DNA of 64,000 nucleotides, from contig JAYZEN010000012.1 of assembly GCA_036337295.1 (NCBI GenBank), positions 124,001-188,000 on the forward strand, given 5' to 3'. Below are positions 44,450-53,044 of the stretch, piece by piece. The DNA comes from Ketobacter sp036337295 (GTDB lineage: Bacteria; Pseudomonadota; Gammaproteobacteria; Pseudomonadales; Ketobacteraceae). The notes beneath the pieces are model-generated. The model ran no database searches. It was not told the DNA's origin and worked only from the letters and a program-made list of their open reading frames with translations. Made by a program: the position numbers and the translations under genes. The stretch's first letter is position 1. Each line of letters begins with the position of its first letter.

Positions 44450-47392
44450 TCAGGATGACCCCTGTGCCTGTTCCGGGGCCTCCGGGTGCAGGTGGTTCAG
44501 CAATGTCTGCTGCAGGGTATCGAAATTCACCGGTTTGGCAATGTGATCGTTCATCCCGGAGTCCAAAGCCTTGCGACTGTGCTCCTCCAGGGCGTGGGCG
44601 GTCAGCGCCAGAATGGGGATGGAGGGCCACTGTTGTTCGGCTTCCAGGGCGCGGAGGTGCTTGCTGGCCTCGTAGCCATCCAGCACCGGCATTTCACAGT
44701 CCATCAGAATCAGGTCAAACGTCTCATGCTGGGCGCGGTACAGCGCCACCGCCTCACGCCCGTTGTGGGCAACCTGGGTCTCGATCTGCAGTTTTTTCAA
44801 CATGCCGCAGATCACCATTTGGTTAACCCCGTTGTCCTCCACCACCAGCAGGCGTTTGCCGCGCAGGGGTGAGGCCGGTTGCTGGGCTGCCTGCTGCGGT
44901 GTCCTTTGTGGCTGCAGCAGGTTCATCATGGACTGGCGCAGGGTTCGCACGGATGCGGGCTTTTGCAAGGCCAAATCGATGCCCGCGGCCTCCAGTTCGC
45001 TGGCTGCAGGCATGTTGCGCATGGCGGTGAGCAGAATCCGGCGGCAGTGTTGGGCCGCAGGCAGCTCGCTGATCAGGCGGGAACATTCCATCCCCGTCAT
45101 ACCCGGCATATTCATGTCCAGGGTGACCAGGTCAAACGGGTCACCCTGGGCGCTGGCGTCCTGCAGCCGTTGCAGGGCCTTTTCACCGTAGTAAGCCGAT
45201 ACGGTTCGCATGCCCCAGGCGGCGGTCTGTTCCTCCACCACCCTGGTGAATTCGGGGGAGTCATCCACCACCAGCAGGCGCTTGCCTTTCAGAGCGGTGA
45301 GCGAGACGACGTTTTCCCGGGTAAATTGCGCATCCGCGAGTCCGCATTGGATGGTAAACCAGAAGCGGCTGCCCACGCCGGGCTCGCTTTCCATGCCGAT
45401 GTCGCCGCCCATCAACTGGCTCAGCTGCTTGCAAATGCTGAGACCCAATCCGGTGCCGCCGTATTCCCGGGTGATGCTGCTGTCCACCTGGGAAAACGCC
45501 TGGAACAGCTTGTCGCGATGTTCCTGTTCAATGCCGATGCCGGTATCGCTGATACTGAACAGCAGGCAGTGCTGGCCATGGGGTGCGGTCGCGGGCTGCT
45601 CGCTGACCCGCAGGGTGATGCGACCGCAGTTGGTGAATTTGAAGGCATTGCCCAGCAGGTTGAGGATGATCTGGCGCAGCCGGGTGGGATCGCTTTTGAT
45701 GAAGCTGGGAGTGCCCGGTTGCAGGGAGCAGATCAGCTCCAGGCCTTTGTCTTCGGCCATGCTGGAGAAGACAGTAGCGCACTCTTGGCACAGCTGGTCC
45801 AGATCGAAATCGATGTGCTCTATGGAGAGTTTGCCCGCCTCAATTTTGGAGTAATCCAGAATGTCGTTGATGATGTTGAGCAGGGCGTTGCCGGAGCTGG
45901 CAATCACGTCCACATAATGGCGCTGAGCCGGTGGCAGGCCGGCATCCTGCAGCAGCGAGGCCATGCCCAGAATCCCGTTCATGGGGGTGCGGATTTCATG
46001 ACTCATGGTGGCCAGGAATTCGCTTTTGGCGCGGCTGGTTTCTTCCGCCAGGATGACTTTTTCCTGGGCTTTGACTTCTTCGATTTCCGACTTCAGCTTC
46101 AGCTCCAGGTAACGGGCCTGCTCGCGGGCGGCCCGTCGCTCGCTATCCAGGGCCTGTTTCTGGGCCGCCTCTTTGCCCTTGCGTTCCATGTTGATGCGAT
46201 CCGCCAGGGCGAACGACAGCAGAATTACCTCCAGAGCAGAGCCAATCTGAATGGCGTGTTCGATCAGCAGCGTGCTGGACAGCAAACCGAAACGGGCGCC
46301 GGCGGTGATCATCCAGGTGGAGATCAGGAAGGTGAAGGCCAGGCAGTAGTAGCGCGCCACCCGTTGCCCCAGATACAGCATATAGAAGCCGCCGAACAGG
46401 CTGACGTGGGCGCTGATCACCCCCACGGCGGAGCACAGCACAATGACCAGGTGATATGGCAAAACGAAACTGCCTAATAGCAGTGCCATCCAAATAAAGA
46501 AGAACAGCATTTTCAATTGATAGAGGCGGGGCGCGCGGCTGCGGATGTCCAGCAGCGACACCGAGAACAGCATGCTGAAGGAGCCAAACAGCGCGATGCT
46601 GAACGGAATGGCCCACTGGTTAATGGTCGGCAACCAGGGCCACAGGTACTGGAATCCCACCCCCTGGATGCTGGCATTGAACATAAAGCTGCTGAATGCC
46701 GTGGTGGAATACCAGACGTAACTGGGATGGCGGACGATGGAGTAAATGAACAGGTTATAGATGATCATCACGATCATTACGCCGTAATAAACGCTTTCCG
46801 CCACCCACAGGGGCTGTTGATCCTCAAAGAAATGATTGCGATGCCAGAGGCTGAGGGGCGCCTGCAGTGAACCACTGGTTTGCACCCGTATGTACAGGGT
46901 GTACTCCTGATTCCGGTAGGCCGTAAATGGGAAGACGAACTGATGATTCTGGAGCGGGCGATAGGCGAACGGAAAGGTATCGCCGGTGCGGTAGTAGTGG
47001 GTAAAACTGTGGTTGTTTTCGACGAACACCTCCACCTGGTCCAGGGCGGAGTAGCCGATGTTGAGGACCATGTCCTGGTCCTTGTCGGACTGGTTGTGCA
47101 GCTTGAACTTGATCCAGAGGGCGTCGCTGTTGAAACCGTAAGTGGGGGTCATGGCGTCTGGCACGGTCCAGTCAGCGTCCGGCAGCTGGCGGATGGCGGA
47201 GATATCCAGCGTTTTTGCCGGGTCCAGCAAGTGCAGGCTTTGCAGCCCGATTTCCTGTTGGCGAAAGTTATTCGGTATGTCGATGGCCGTCAGGCACCAG
47301 GCGGACAGCGGGCTCAGCAGCAGGCACCAGGCCAGCAGAATTCTGGCGGGCCAGGTGCGTGGCAGACGGGCGAGCATTGTTGGAACATCCAT
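44450..47392 (-). CDS. Hybrid sensor kinase: 7TMR-DISM, HisKA, HATPase, two receivers
   Basis: The 980-residue protein has a signal peptide, a 7TMR-DISMED2 periplasmic sensing domain (about 45-190; DALWIKFKLHN, FVENN), seven membrane helices (about 200-400) and a short coiled coil. The HisKA box FLATMSHEIRTPMNG has His465, and an HATPase follows (NLLGNAFKFTN, DTGIGI, GTGLGLSIC). Two receivers end the protein (phospho-acceptors in VTLDMNMPG near 760 and ILMDCEMPV near 897). There is no Hpt domain, so phosphotransfer needs a separate Hpt protein. DISM domains often bind carbohydrates or similar ligands. It is a single gene. Confidence 0.93.
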   Translation of the reverse strand: MDVPTMLARLPRTWPARILLAWCLLLSPLSAWCLTAIDIPNNFRQQEIGLQSLHLLDPAKTLDISAIRQLPDADWTVPDAMTPTYGFNSDALWIKFKLHNQSDKDQDMVLNIGYSALDQVEVFVENNHSFTHYYRTGDTFPFAYRPLQNHQFVFPFTAYRNQEYTLYIRVQTSGSLQAPLSLWHRNHFFEDQQPLWVAESVYYGVMIVMIIYNLFIYSIVRHPSYVWYSTTAFSSFMFNASIQGVGFQYLWPWLPTINQWAIPFSIALFGSFSMLFSVSLLDIRSRAPRLYQLKMLFFFIWMALLLGSFVLPYHLVIVLCSAVGVISAHVSLFGGFYMLYLGQRVARYYCLAFTFLISTWMITAGARFGLLSSTLLIEHAIQIGSALEVILLSFALADRINMERKGKEAAQKQALDSERRAAREQARYLELKLKSEIEEVKAQEKVILAEETSRAKSEFLATMSHEIRTPMNGILGMASLLQDAGLPPAQRHYVDVIASSGNALLNIINDILDYSKIEAGKLSIEHIDFDLDQLCQECATVFSSMAEDKGLELICSLQPGTPSFIKSDPTRLRQIILNLLGNAFKFTNCGRITLRVSEQPATAPHGQHCLLFSISDTGIGIEQEHRDKLFQAFSQVDSSITREYGGTGLGLSICKQLSQLMGGDIGMESEPGVGSRFWFTIQCGLADAQFTRENVVSLTALKGKRLLVVDDSPEFTRVVEEQTAAWGMRTVSAYYGEKALQRLQDASAQGDPFDLVTLDMNMPGMTGMECSRLISELPAAQHCRRILLTAMRNMPAASELEAAGIDLALQKPASVRTLRQSMMNLLQPQRTPQQAAQQPASPLRGKRLLVVEDNGVNQMVICGMLKKLQIETQVAHNGREAVALYRAQHETFDLILMDCEMPVLDGYEASKHLRALEAEQQWPSIPILALTAHALEEHSRKALDSGMNDHIAKPVNFDTLQQTLLNHLHPEAPEQAQGSS

Positions 47393-47504
47393 GCAGAGTC
47401 GACGCAGGTTCCGGAAGATTCTAAGGGGTAAGATTAACTATAGAACAGTGGGGGTGCGCTGTCCGAAAATCGAGCGCTTTCCATCCGGGTTGCGCCGAGA
47501 CACA

Positions 47505-48494
47505 TTAGGGAGATAAGGCCGGACAGGCGATCACCGGGCAGGCCGGGGCGTCCGGGAAAGGAACGTCAGGGGAAGGGCCTGGCATGTCCTGCAAGGTGTC
47601 CAGCAGGTTGGGGTCCTCCGGCGCCAGGCCCAGACCGCACTCAACCGCGCTCCGGGCCTCCGTGGGGCACCCAGCAGCCTGGAGGGCATAGGCCAGGTTG
47701 TTCCAGACTGCCACCCAGGTGGGCTGTTGCAGCAGCAGGGCCTGATATTCCTGCAGCGCGGCCTCGATCTGCTGGCTTGCCAGCAGGGTGTTGGCCAGCC
47801 CGAAACGGGCCAGGTGAGCATCGGGCCAGGCCTGCAGGGCGGTGGCATAGGCGGTCAGTGCTGCTGCGGTGTGGCCGCTGTGTTCCAGGCCGCTTACGGC
47901 GGTGATATAAGGCAACGGCTCGGCGGTGGCCGGCAGGCGGGACCCAGGCAGCACCACCCGTCCCCAGCGATCGCTGCGTTGCCAGGTGCGATCAAACACC
48001 GCAAACGGGGTGATGCGCCGGGGCAGGTCACCGGAGCGCAACACCAGCTCCCGGCTTGCCAGGTCATAGCCGATCACCACTGCAAAGTGCCACTTGGGAT
48101 ACCAGGAGACGCCGAGATTCTGCAGCACCAGCACCGGGTGACCGGCAGCCAGTTCCTGCAGCAGGTTATCCAGGGAGCTCACCGGATAACTCACCAGCCC
48201 CTGACGGCGGGCGGCAATATCCATTTCCACGGGAAAGCTGCCTTCCGCCCGAGGGGTGAATACCTGGGATGCCAGTGTCTCTGCGCTGATGGCATAGCCC
48301 TGTTGTTGCAACACCATGGCCAGGGAGGCGGGGCCGCATTGGAAATCCGCCTGCTGGATAAACGGCGTATCCTGAATTTCAGTGGAAGAGGGGAGTTGTT
48401 GGACCAGGTCAGAGTCCGGCTGCGGGTTGGTCCCCGTCGGCAGCAGGGCACAACCTGTCAGCAACAGGCTGAGCCCCAGCGCCCAGAGTCTCAA
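47505..48494 (-). CDS. PA2778-family C39-like cysteine peptidase lipoprotein with TPR
   Basis: The 329-residue protein has a lipobox (LLTGCALLP, Cys near 15). A papain-like C39 domain carries the nucleophile in FQCGPASLAMVLQQQGY and the His in KWHFAVVIGYD. A C-terminal TPR-like helical region follows (about 200-300). The family name comes from P. aeruginosa PA2778, whose function is not established. Translation starts at TTG 48494, overlapping the stop of the upstream PA2779-like gene (TTGA), so the two are coupled. Confidence 0.88.
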   Translation of the reverse strand: MRLWALGLSLLLTGCALLPTGTNPQPDSDLVQQLPSSTEIQDTPFIQQADFQCGPASLAMVLQQQGYAISAETLASQVFTPRAEGSFPVEMDIAARRQGLVSYPVSSLDNLLQELAAGHPVLVLQNLGVSWYPKWHFAVVIGYDLASRELVLRSGDLPRRITPFAVFDRTWQRSDRWGRVVLPGSRLPATAEPLPYITAVSGLEHSGHTAAALTAYATALQAWPDAHLARFGLANTLLASQQIEAALQEYQALLLQQPTWVAVWNNLAYALQAAGCPTEARSAVECGLGLAPEDPNLLDTLQDMPGPSPDVPFPDAPACPVIACPALSP

Positions 48495-48913
48495 TTGGTG
48501 TTGATGGGCTTGATGGCGGGGAAGATGTTGGTGGTGCCCAGCAGGTCCAGCACGATGAGGATGACAAACACCAGCACGATGACGCCCACTGCGCTGCCGC
48601 CTGCCTGCATGTCTTCAACCTGGGCGCTGAACGCCTGCAATTCTGCCGGCGTCATGGCCTGCACCCGTTGTTCCACGTCCGCCGGATCGACCCCCAGGTT
48701 GAGCAGGGTGTCGCGGGCTTCGGCCTGGCTCAACAGCGCCAGCACCTGGGCCTGGGTCTGTTGCTGGGTCGTGTGGGTGGCAAGCTCACCGGTGGTGACC
48801 ATGGCCGCCTGGGCCGATGCACTCATGAGGCTGACGACCACCATCAGCGCAGCCATCAGACGGGCCAGGATGCGACGCTTCAAGTTTGCAGGCAAAGTGT
48901 TGGATCGACTCAC
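48491..48913 (-). CDS. PA2779-family small membrane protein
   Basis: The 140-residue product has an N-terminal hydrophobic segment (LMAALMVVVSLMSASAQA), a helical middle (QAQVLALLSQAEARDTLLNLGVDPADVEQRV) and a C-terminal membrane helix (GVIVLVFVILIVLDLLG). It matches the PA2779 family that co-occurs with PA2778. The start is GTG 48913 with AAGGAG seven bases ahead; a longer frame has no ribosome site. Confidence 0.85.
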   Translation of the reverse strand: MSRSNTLPANLKRRILARLMAALMVVVSLMSASAQAAMVTTGELATHTTQQQTQAQVLALLSQAEARDTLLNLGVDPADVEQRVQAMTPAELQAFSAQVEDMQAGGSAVGVIVLVFVILIVLDLLGTTNIFPAIKPINTN

Positions 48914-49012
48914 AATATTCTCCTTGGCTGAGGGGGATGGTGTAATAGTATGCAAATCCGCGGCCTTTGACAGTGCTTATCCAGGCTTTTGTGACGGATT
49001 GTGGCAGAACGC

Positions 49013-49294
49013 TCAATCGCTGACAGGGTTATCGGTCTTCGGAGAAGGGGACCGTTGTTGCTCCAGGGCGGCCACCTGCTGTTCCAGGTCTTCCAACCGT
49101 TGCCGGGTACGGGCCAGAACCTTGGTCTGGACTTCAAATTCCTCCTGGGTCACCAGGTCCATACGGGCCAGGGACTCCTTGATGACCGTGCTGAGGTTAT
49201 GGCGCAGATCCTGGCCCAGCTCACCCAGATCCTGGGGCAGGCGCTCCTGCATCAAATCCAGAATGCGGTTTACTAAGTTTTCCTGACGGTTCAT
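49013..49294 (-). CDS. ubiK: Ubiquinone biosynthesis accessory factor UbiK
   Basis: The 93-residue protein is a helix plus C-terminal coiled coil (LVNRILDLMQERLPQDLGELGQDL, then LVTQEEFEVQTKVLARTRQRLEDLEQQVAALE in outline), the standard UbiK/YqiC (BMFP) pattern. It binds membranes and UbiJ and supports aerobic ubiquinone synthesis. It lies divergent from glnK, an arrangement also seen in pseudomonads. Confidence 0.92.
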   Translation of the reverse strand: MNRQENLVNRILDLMQERLPQDLGELGQDLRHNLSTVIKESLARMDLVTQEEFEVQTKVLARTRQRLEDLEQQVAALEQQRSPSPKTDNPVSD

Positions 49295-49372
49295 GATAAC
49301 TCCTTCATGATCAGGTCAGCAGTGTATCACGCCCGATTCGGGTGTCACCAAAATGCGGCAGCAAAACGGCTT

Positions 49373-49422
49373 TGCACCAATTTGGAACTGCAAATCCGCA
49401 GGGCGTGCATGCTTTTGGTGCG
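49373..49422 (+). promoter_or_regulatory. Two NtrC-like boxes upstream of glnK
   Basis: GCAC-CAATTTG-GAAC (49374-49388) matches six of eight core bases and GCAT-GCTTTTG-GTGC (49407-49421) seven of eight. They lie 33 bp apart, centred near -145 and -112 of the start inferred from the sigma-54 element. This is nearly the spacing of the two strong NtrC sites at E. coli glnA (-140 and -108). Confidence 0.65.
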
Positions 49423-49499
49423 ATATAATGGTGCAATCATGATGGTGAAACCCTGCTGGTTTAGGGATAACCACTTGATTCTTCGCAATTAAAACTAAT

Positions 49500-49514
49500 A
49501 GGCATGGTTTGTGC
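49500..49514 (+). promoter_or_regulatory. Sigma-54 promoter of glnK-amtB
   Basis: AGGCATG-GTTT-GTGC keeps the invariant GG and GC with ten bases between, against the consensus TGGCACG-N4-TTGC. The inferred start is near 49526, giving a leader of about 100 bases. The base match is moderate, but the location and upstream boxes support it. Confidence 0.55.
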
Positions 49515-49626
49515 TATCACTTGGGCATGTTCCGCCATTGGGCAGCATGCTAAGCGTTTGCACTGATTTGCGAATATCGGGACCGAACCAACTTTTCGCT
49601 TTCGAGCATTAATAGGAGATGTTCAT

Positions 49627-49965
49627 ATGAAACTGGTTACTGCCGTAATCAAACCATTCAAATTGGATGATGTGCGTGAAGCACTGTCCGAAATTGGGGT
49701 TCAGGGTATTACTGTGACTGAAGTTAAAGGCTTCGGTCGTCAGAAAGGCCATACCGAGCTGTATCGTGGCGCGGAATATGTGGTGGATTTCCTGCCCAAA
49801 GTCAAAATCGAAGTGGCTACTTCTGATGATTTACTGGATCAGGTGATCGAGTCCATCAGCAAAGCCGCCAACACTGGCAAGATCGGTGACGGCAAAATCT
49901 TTGTAACGCCTCTGGAACAGGCGATTCGTATCCGTACTGGCGAAACCGGTACCGACGCGATCTAA
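49627..49965 (+). CDS. glnK: P-II nitrogen regulatory protein GlnK
   Basis: The 112-residue protein has the PII signature from residue 1 (MKLVTAVIKPFKLDDVREAL), the T-loop YRGAEYVVDFLPK with uridylylation Tyr51, and the C-loop signature TGKIGDGKIFV. As a trimer it senses ATP/ADP and 2-oxoglutarate and plugs AmtB when nitrogen is plentiful. GlnK rather than GlnB is inferred from the amtB gene 58 bp downstream and the nitrogen-type promoter. Confidence 0.96.
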   Translation: MKLVTAVIKPFKLDDVREALSEIGVQGITVTEVKGFGRQKGHTELYRGAEYVVDFLPKVKIEVATSDDLLDQVIESISKAANTGKIGDGKIFVTPLEQAIRIRTGETGTDAI

Positions 49966-50023
49966 AAACGTTTAACCCTAAAAATCCATGCCTATTATTT
50001 TTTAATTTTGCGGAGGCAAGACC

Positions 50024-51295
50024 GTGGAAAACAACATTTTTCACCTGCAATATGCGATGGACACCTTTTATTTTCTGGTGTGCGGCGCGCTCGTAATGTG
50101 GATGGCGGCAGGTTTCGCCATGCTCGAATCCGGTTTGGTTCGTTCCAAGAACACTACTGAAATTCTCACCAAGAACGTGGCCCTGTTTGCCATCTCCTGC
50201 ATCATGTACCTCGTGTGCGGTTACTACATCATGTATGACGGCGGTGTATTCCTGTCCGGAATTGCCGACGTAGACGTTGCAGCCACCCTGGGTGATTTCG
50301 CTGCACGTGAAGACGGTTTTGAAGGTGGCTCCATTTATTCTGGTGCTTCTGACTTCTTCTTCCAGGTGGTGTTTGTGGCCACTGCCATGTCCATCGTCTC
50401 CGGCGCAGTCGCCGAGCGTATGAAACTGTGGGCTTTCCTGGCGTTTGCCGTGGTCATGACCGGTTTCATCTATCCGATGGAAGGCAACTGGACCTGGGGT
50501 GGCGGTGCTGTATTCGGCATGTACACTCTGGGCGACCTGGGATTCTCTGACTTTGCCGGTTCCGGTATCGTACACATGGCCGGTGCCGCTGCTGCTTTGG
50601 CCGGTGTTCTGCTGCTGGGTGCCCGTAAAGGCAAATACGGTCCGAATGGCCAGGTGAACGCGATTCCCGGTGCCAACCTGCCGCTGGCCACTCTGGGTAC
50701 CTTCATCCTGTGGATGGGCTGGTTCGGTTTCAACGGCGGTTCCGTGCTGAAACTGGGTGATATCGCCAACGCCAACTCCGTGGCCATGGTCTTCCTGAAC
50801 ACAAACACAGCCGCTGCCGGTGGTGGTATCGCTGCCCTGATCACAGCCCGCCTGCTGTTCGGTAAAGCTGACCTGACCATGCTGTTGAACGGCGCCCTGG
50901 CTGGCCTGGTGGCCATCACCGCTGAGCCTTCCACTCCAACTGCCCTGGAAGCGACCCTGTTCGGTGCCGCGGGTGGTGTGCTGGTAGTATTCAGTATCCT
51001 GGCTCTGGATAAACTGAAAATCGACGATCCTGTCGGTGCCATCTCTGTACACGGTACCTGTGGTCTGCTGGGTCTGTTGCTGGTGCCCGTCACTAACTCT
51101 GACTCCACCTTCAGCGGCCAGATCATCGGCGCCCTGACCATCTTCATCTGGGTATTCGTGGCCTCCCTGATCGTTTGGGCCATCCTGAAAGCAGTCCTGG
51201 GTATCCGGGTATCTGAAGAAGAAGAGTTCGAAGGTGTTGACTTGGCTGAGTGTGGTATGGAAGCGTACCCTGAATTTACCGGCAGCGGTAAATAA
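50024..51295 (+). CDS. amtB: Ammonium transporter AmtB
   Basis: The 423-residue protein has eleven expected membrane helices and the Amt signature DFAGSGIVHMAGAAAALAG with the first pore histidine region. The second His lies in VGAISVHGTCGLLGLLLVPV. Translation begins at GTG 50024 behind GCGGAGG. It conducts ammonium or ammonia across the inner membrane, controlled by GlnK. The N-terminus carries MDTFYFLVCGALVMWMAAGFAMLESGLVR without a cleavable leader. Confidence 0.96.
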   Translation: MENNIFHLQYAMDTFYFLVCGALVMWMAAGFAMLESGLVRSKNTTEILTKNVALFAISCIMYLVCGYYIMYDGGVFLSGIADVDVAATLGDFAAREDGFEGGSIYSGASDFFFQVVFVATAMSIVSGAVAERMKLWAFLAFAVVMTGFIYPMEGNWTWGGGAVFGMYTLGDLGFSDFAGSGIVHMAGAAAALAGVLLLGARKGKYGPNGQVNAIPGANLPLATLGTFILWMGWFGFNGGSVLKLGDIANANSVAMVFLNTNTAAAGGGIAALITARLLFGKADLTMLLNGALAGLVAITAEPSTPTALEATLFGAAGGVLVVFSILALDKLKIDDPVGAISVHGTCGLLGLLLVPVTNSDSTFSGQIIGALTIFIWVFVASLIVWAILKAVLGIRVSEEEEFEGVDLAECGMEAYPEFTGSGK

Positions 51296-51320
51296 GCAAC
51301 CAGATCAGACACTTGATCTT

Positions 51321-51347
51321 AAAAGGCTCCTTCGGGAGCCTTTTTTT
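51321..51347 (+). terminator. Terminator of glnK-amtB
   Basis: AAAAGGCTCC pairs with GGAGCCTTTT over a stable TTCG tetraloop, ending in seven T. Confidence 0.95.
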
Positions 51348-51418
51348 ATGGCTACGGTTTGTCACTTCAGGTTTCAATGGTTAACAAATGATCGTTATTC
51401 TGTGCGCCAGCGGGGGGT

Positions 51419-51447
51419 TATAATGCAACAACACTGTGGGACAGTGT
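51419..51447 (+). promoter_or_regulatory. -10 box and operator-like inverted repeat before the DUF4124 gene
   Basis: A perfect TATAAT (51419-51424) lies seven bases before ACACTGT-GGG-ACAGTGT (51431-51447), seven-base perfect arms that would cover the +1 region. No good -35 is seen, which fits a promoter needing or blocked by a regulator. The site is 30 bp before the ATG. Confidence 0.5.
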
Positions 51448-51477
51448 GGTGATGCAATTATGGAGGAAGGTTAAACA

Positions 51478-51945
51478 ATGCGATTGAGTATGCAATTGGG
51501 GAGCATGCTGGTGGCCATGCTGCTGTCGTGGACGGCGCAGGCGGATGTCTATCGCTGGGTGGATGACAAAGGCCGGGTGCATTTTTCCGATCAGGCACCG
51601 GTGGGGGGTAATGCCCAGGCTTTGGATCTGCCGGAGGTGAAAGAGGAACCCGGCACGCCGGATCTGTCCGAGTTCGAACGGATGCAGCGGCAGCAGAAGC
51701 TGGTGAAGATGCTGGAGGAGGAACGCCTGGCCAAGGAAGAGCAACGGGCCAAGCTGGCCCAGGAGGCCGAAGAGCGGGCCAAGTACTGCACCCGTTTCAG
51801 GAACCGGCTCTCCTACCTGGATCAGTACACCCACTTCTATGATGAAAAAGAGGACGGCACCCGGGAGTACATGTCCGAGGATGAGGCGGATGCCTACCGC
51901 AGCGGCCTCAAGCAAAAATTCCGTGATGAATGTGGCGAGGCCTGA
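51478..51945 (+). CDS. DUF4124 domain exported protein
   Basis: The 155-residue product has a signal peptide ending at AQA-DVYRW (residue 22). DUF4124 follows directly (VYRWVDDKGRVHFSDQAP), then a long charged Glu/Lys/Arg helix likely to form a coiled coil, and a small C-terminal domain with YCTRFRNRLSYLD and a final Cys. DUF4124 proteins are common exported proteins of unknown role. AGGAAGG precedes the ATG. Confidence 0.88.
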   Translation: MRLSMQLGSMLVAMLLSWTAQADVYRWVDDKGRVHFSDQAPVGGNAQALDLPEVKEEPGTPDLSEFERMQRQQKLVKMLEEERLAKEEQRAKLAQEAEERAKYCTRFRNRLSYLDQYTHFYDEKEDGTREYMSEDEADAYRSGLKQKFRDECGEA

Positions 51946-51990
51946 GCCCCGCCCCAGCGCGGCGGTTAAGGCGATCCGCTTGGCCTGATG

Positions 51991-52860
51991 CTAGGCCTGC
52001 CGTGCCAGATGGCGTTTCATGAACTCCGGCATGGCCAGCGCGGCCTTGTGAATCTCCAGATTGTAGTATTCGGTGGCAAACGTCTTCGCCGCCACGTCTT
52101 CACTGCGGAAGTGGGTCACTGAGCCCAATGGGCTGGCCATGGTACAGGACCACCAGCCAGTGGGGTAAACCGGTTGCGGGAACGGCAGGGTGTGGCACAG
52201 GTGAAAACCGGCTTCGCGCATGTCATCGTGCATTTTTCTGATGATGCTGTGGCTGTGCAGCAGGGGCGATTCACTCTGTTGCACCAGAATGCCTTCCGGT
52301 TTCAGCGCCTGCAAACAATCCCGATAGAAATCCACCGCAAACAGGCCTTCCGCCGGACCCACCGGATCGGTGCTGTCGATGATGATAAGATCCATGGTGC
52401 CGGGGGCGCAGTTCTTCACCCAGGCAATGCCGTCGTCGAACAGCAGTTCGGCGCGGGGATCGTTGTTGGATTCACACAGCTCCGGAAACCATTGCTGGGA
52501 GGCCCAGGTGACTTTCTCGTCGATATCGATCTGGGTACACTTCTCCACGCCCGGGTGCTTCAGCACTTCCCGCAGGGTGCCGCAATCGCCGCCACCGATG
52601 ATGGCCACTTTTTTGGGGTTGGGGTGAGTGAACAGGGCGGGGTGGGACATCATCTCGTGATAGAGGAAGTTGTCCCGACTGGTGAGCATCACGCATCCGT
52701 CCAGGACCATCAATTTGCCGAAGGTTTTGGTGTCGTACACTTCCAGAAACTGATACTGGGTTTGTTCTTCGTGCAGTTTTGCCGTGATTTCCAGACCGAA
52801 GGCGGTGCCCTCGTCGCCAAAAATCTCAGTGAACCAGGTGCCTTTGGCAGAGTCGCTCAT
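51991..52860 (-). CDS. speE: Spermidine synthase SpeE
   Basis: The 289-residue aminopropyltransferase makes spermidine from putrescine and decarboxylated SAM. It has the N-terminal WFTEIFGDEGTAFGLEI, LDGCVMLTSRDNFLYHEMMSH, the nucleotide motif IIGGGDCGTLREVLKH (Cys replaces the more usual Gly after Asp), DLIIIDSTDPVGPAEGLF and QSESPLLH. It is divergent from speA; the two share a 184 bp control region. Confidence 0.94.
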   Translation of the reverse strand: MSDSAKGTWFTEIFGDEGTAFGLEITAKLHEEQTQYQFLEVYDTKTFGKLMVLDGCVMLTSRDNFLYHEMMSHPALFTHPNPKKVAIIGGGDCGTLREVLKHPGVEKCTQIDIDEKVTWASQQWFPELCESNNDPRAELLFDDGIAWVKNCAPGTMDLIIIDSTDPVGPAEGLFAVDFYRDCLQALKPEGILVQQSESPLLHSHSIIRKMHDDMREAGFHLCHTLPFPQPVYPTGWWSCTMASPLGSVTHFRSEDVAAKTFATEYYNLEIHKAALAMPEFMKRHLARQA

Positions 52861-52936
52861 GTACGGATACTCCCGGAGAATAGGGGTTGGATGCGGCGCG
52901 AAAAATAACCCAAAATGATCAGATAACCAAGCGCTT

Positions 52937-52963
52937 TTGACGCCGCGCTGATCGGTCTACAAT
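52937..52963 (+). promoter_or_regulatory. Possible speA promoter
   Basis: TACAAT at 52958-52963 is a good -10. The upstream TTGACG (52937-52942) is only 15 bases away, shorter than the usual 16-18, so the -35 match is doubtful. The -10 lies 81 bp before the speA ATG in the divergent region with speE. Confidence 0.35.
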
Positions 52964-53044
52964 AACGTCCTTTCGCCCTGACCTGCAAATGAGCGGCCAT
53001 GGCCCCCGAGCGAGCCCCACACAATACAACTGGAATCTGAACTC

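Noticed and set aside
49307..49492. A 61-codon frame between ubiK and glnK
   Set aside because: It overlaps the NtrC-like boxes, is rich in rare residue patterns and has no ribosome site.
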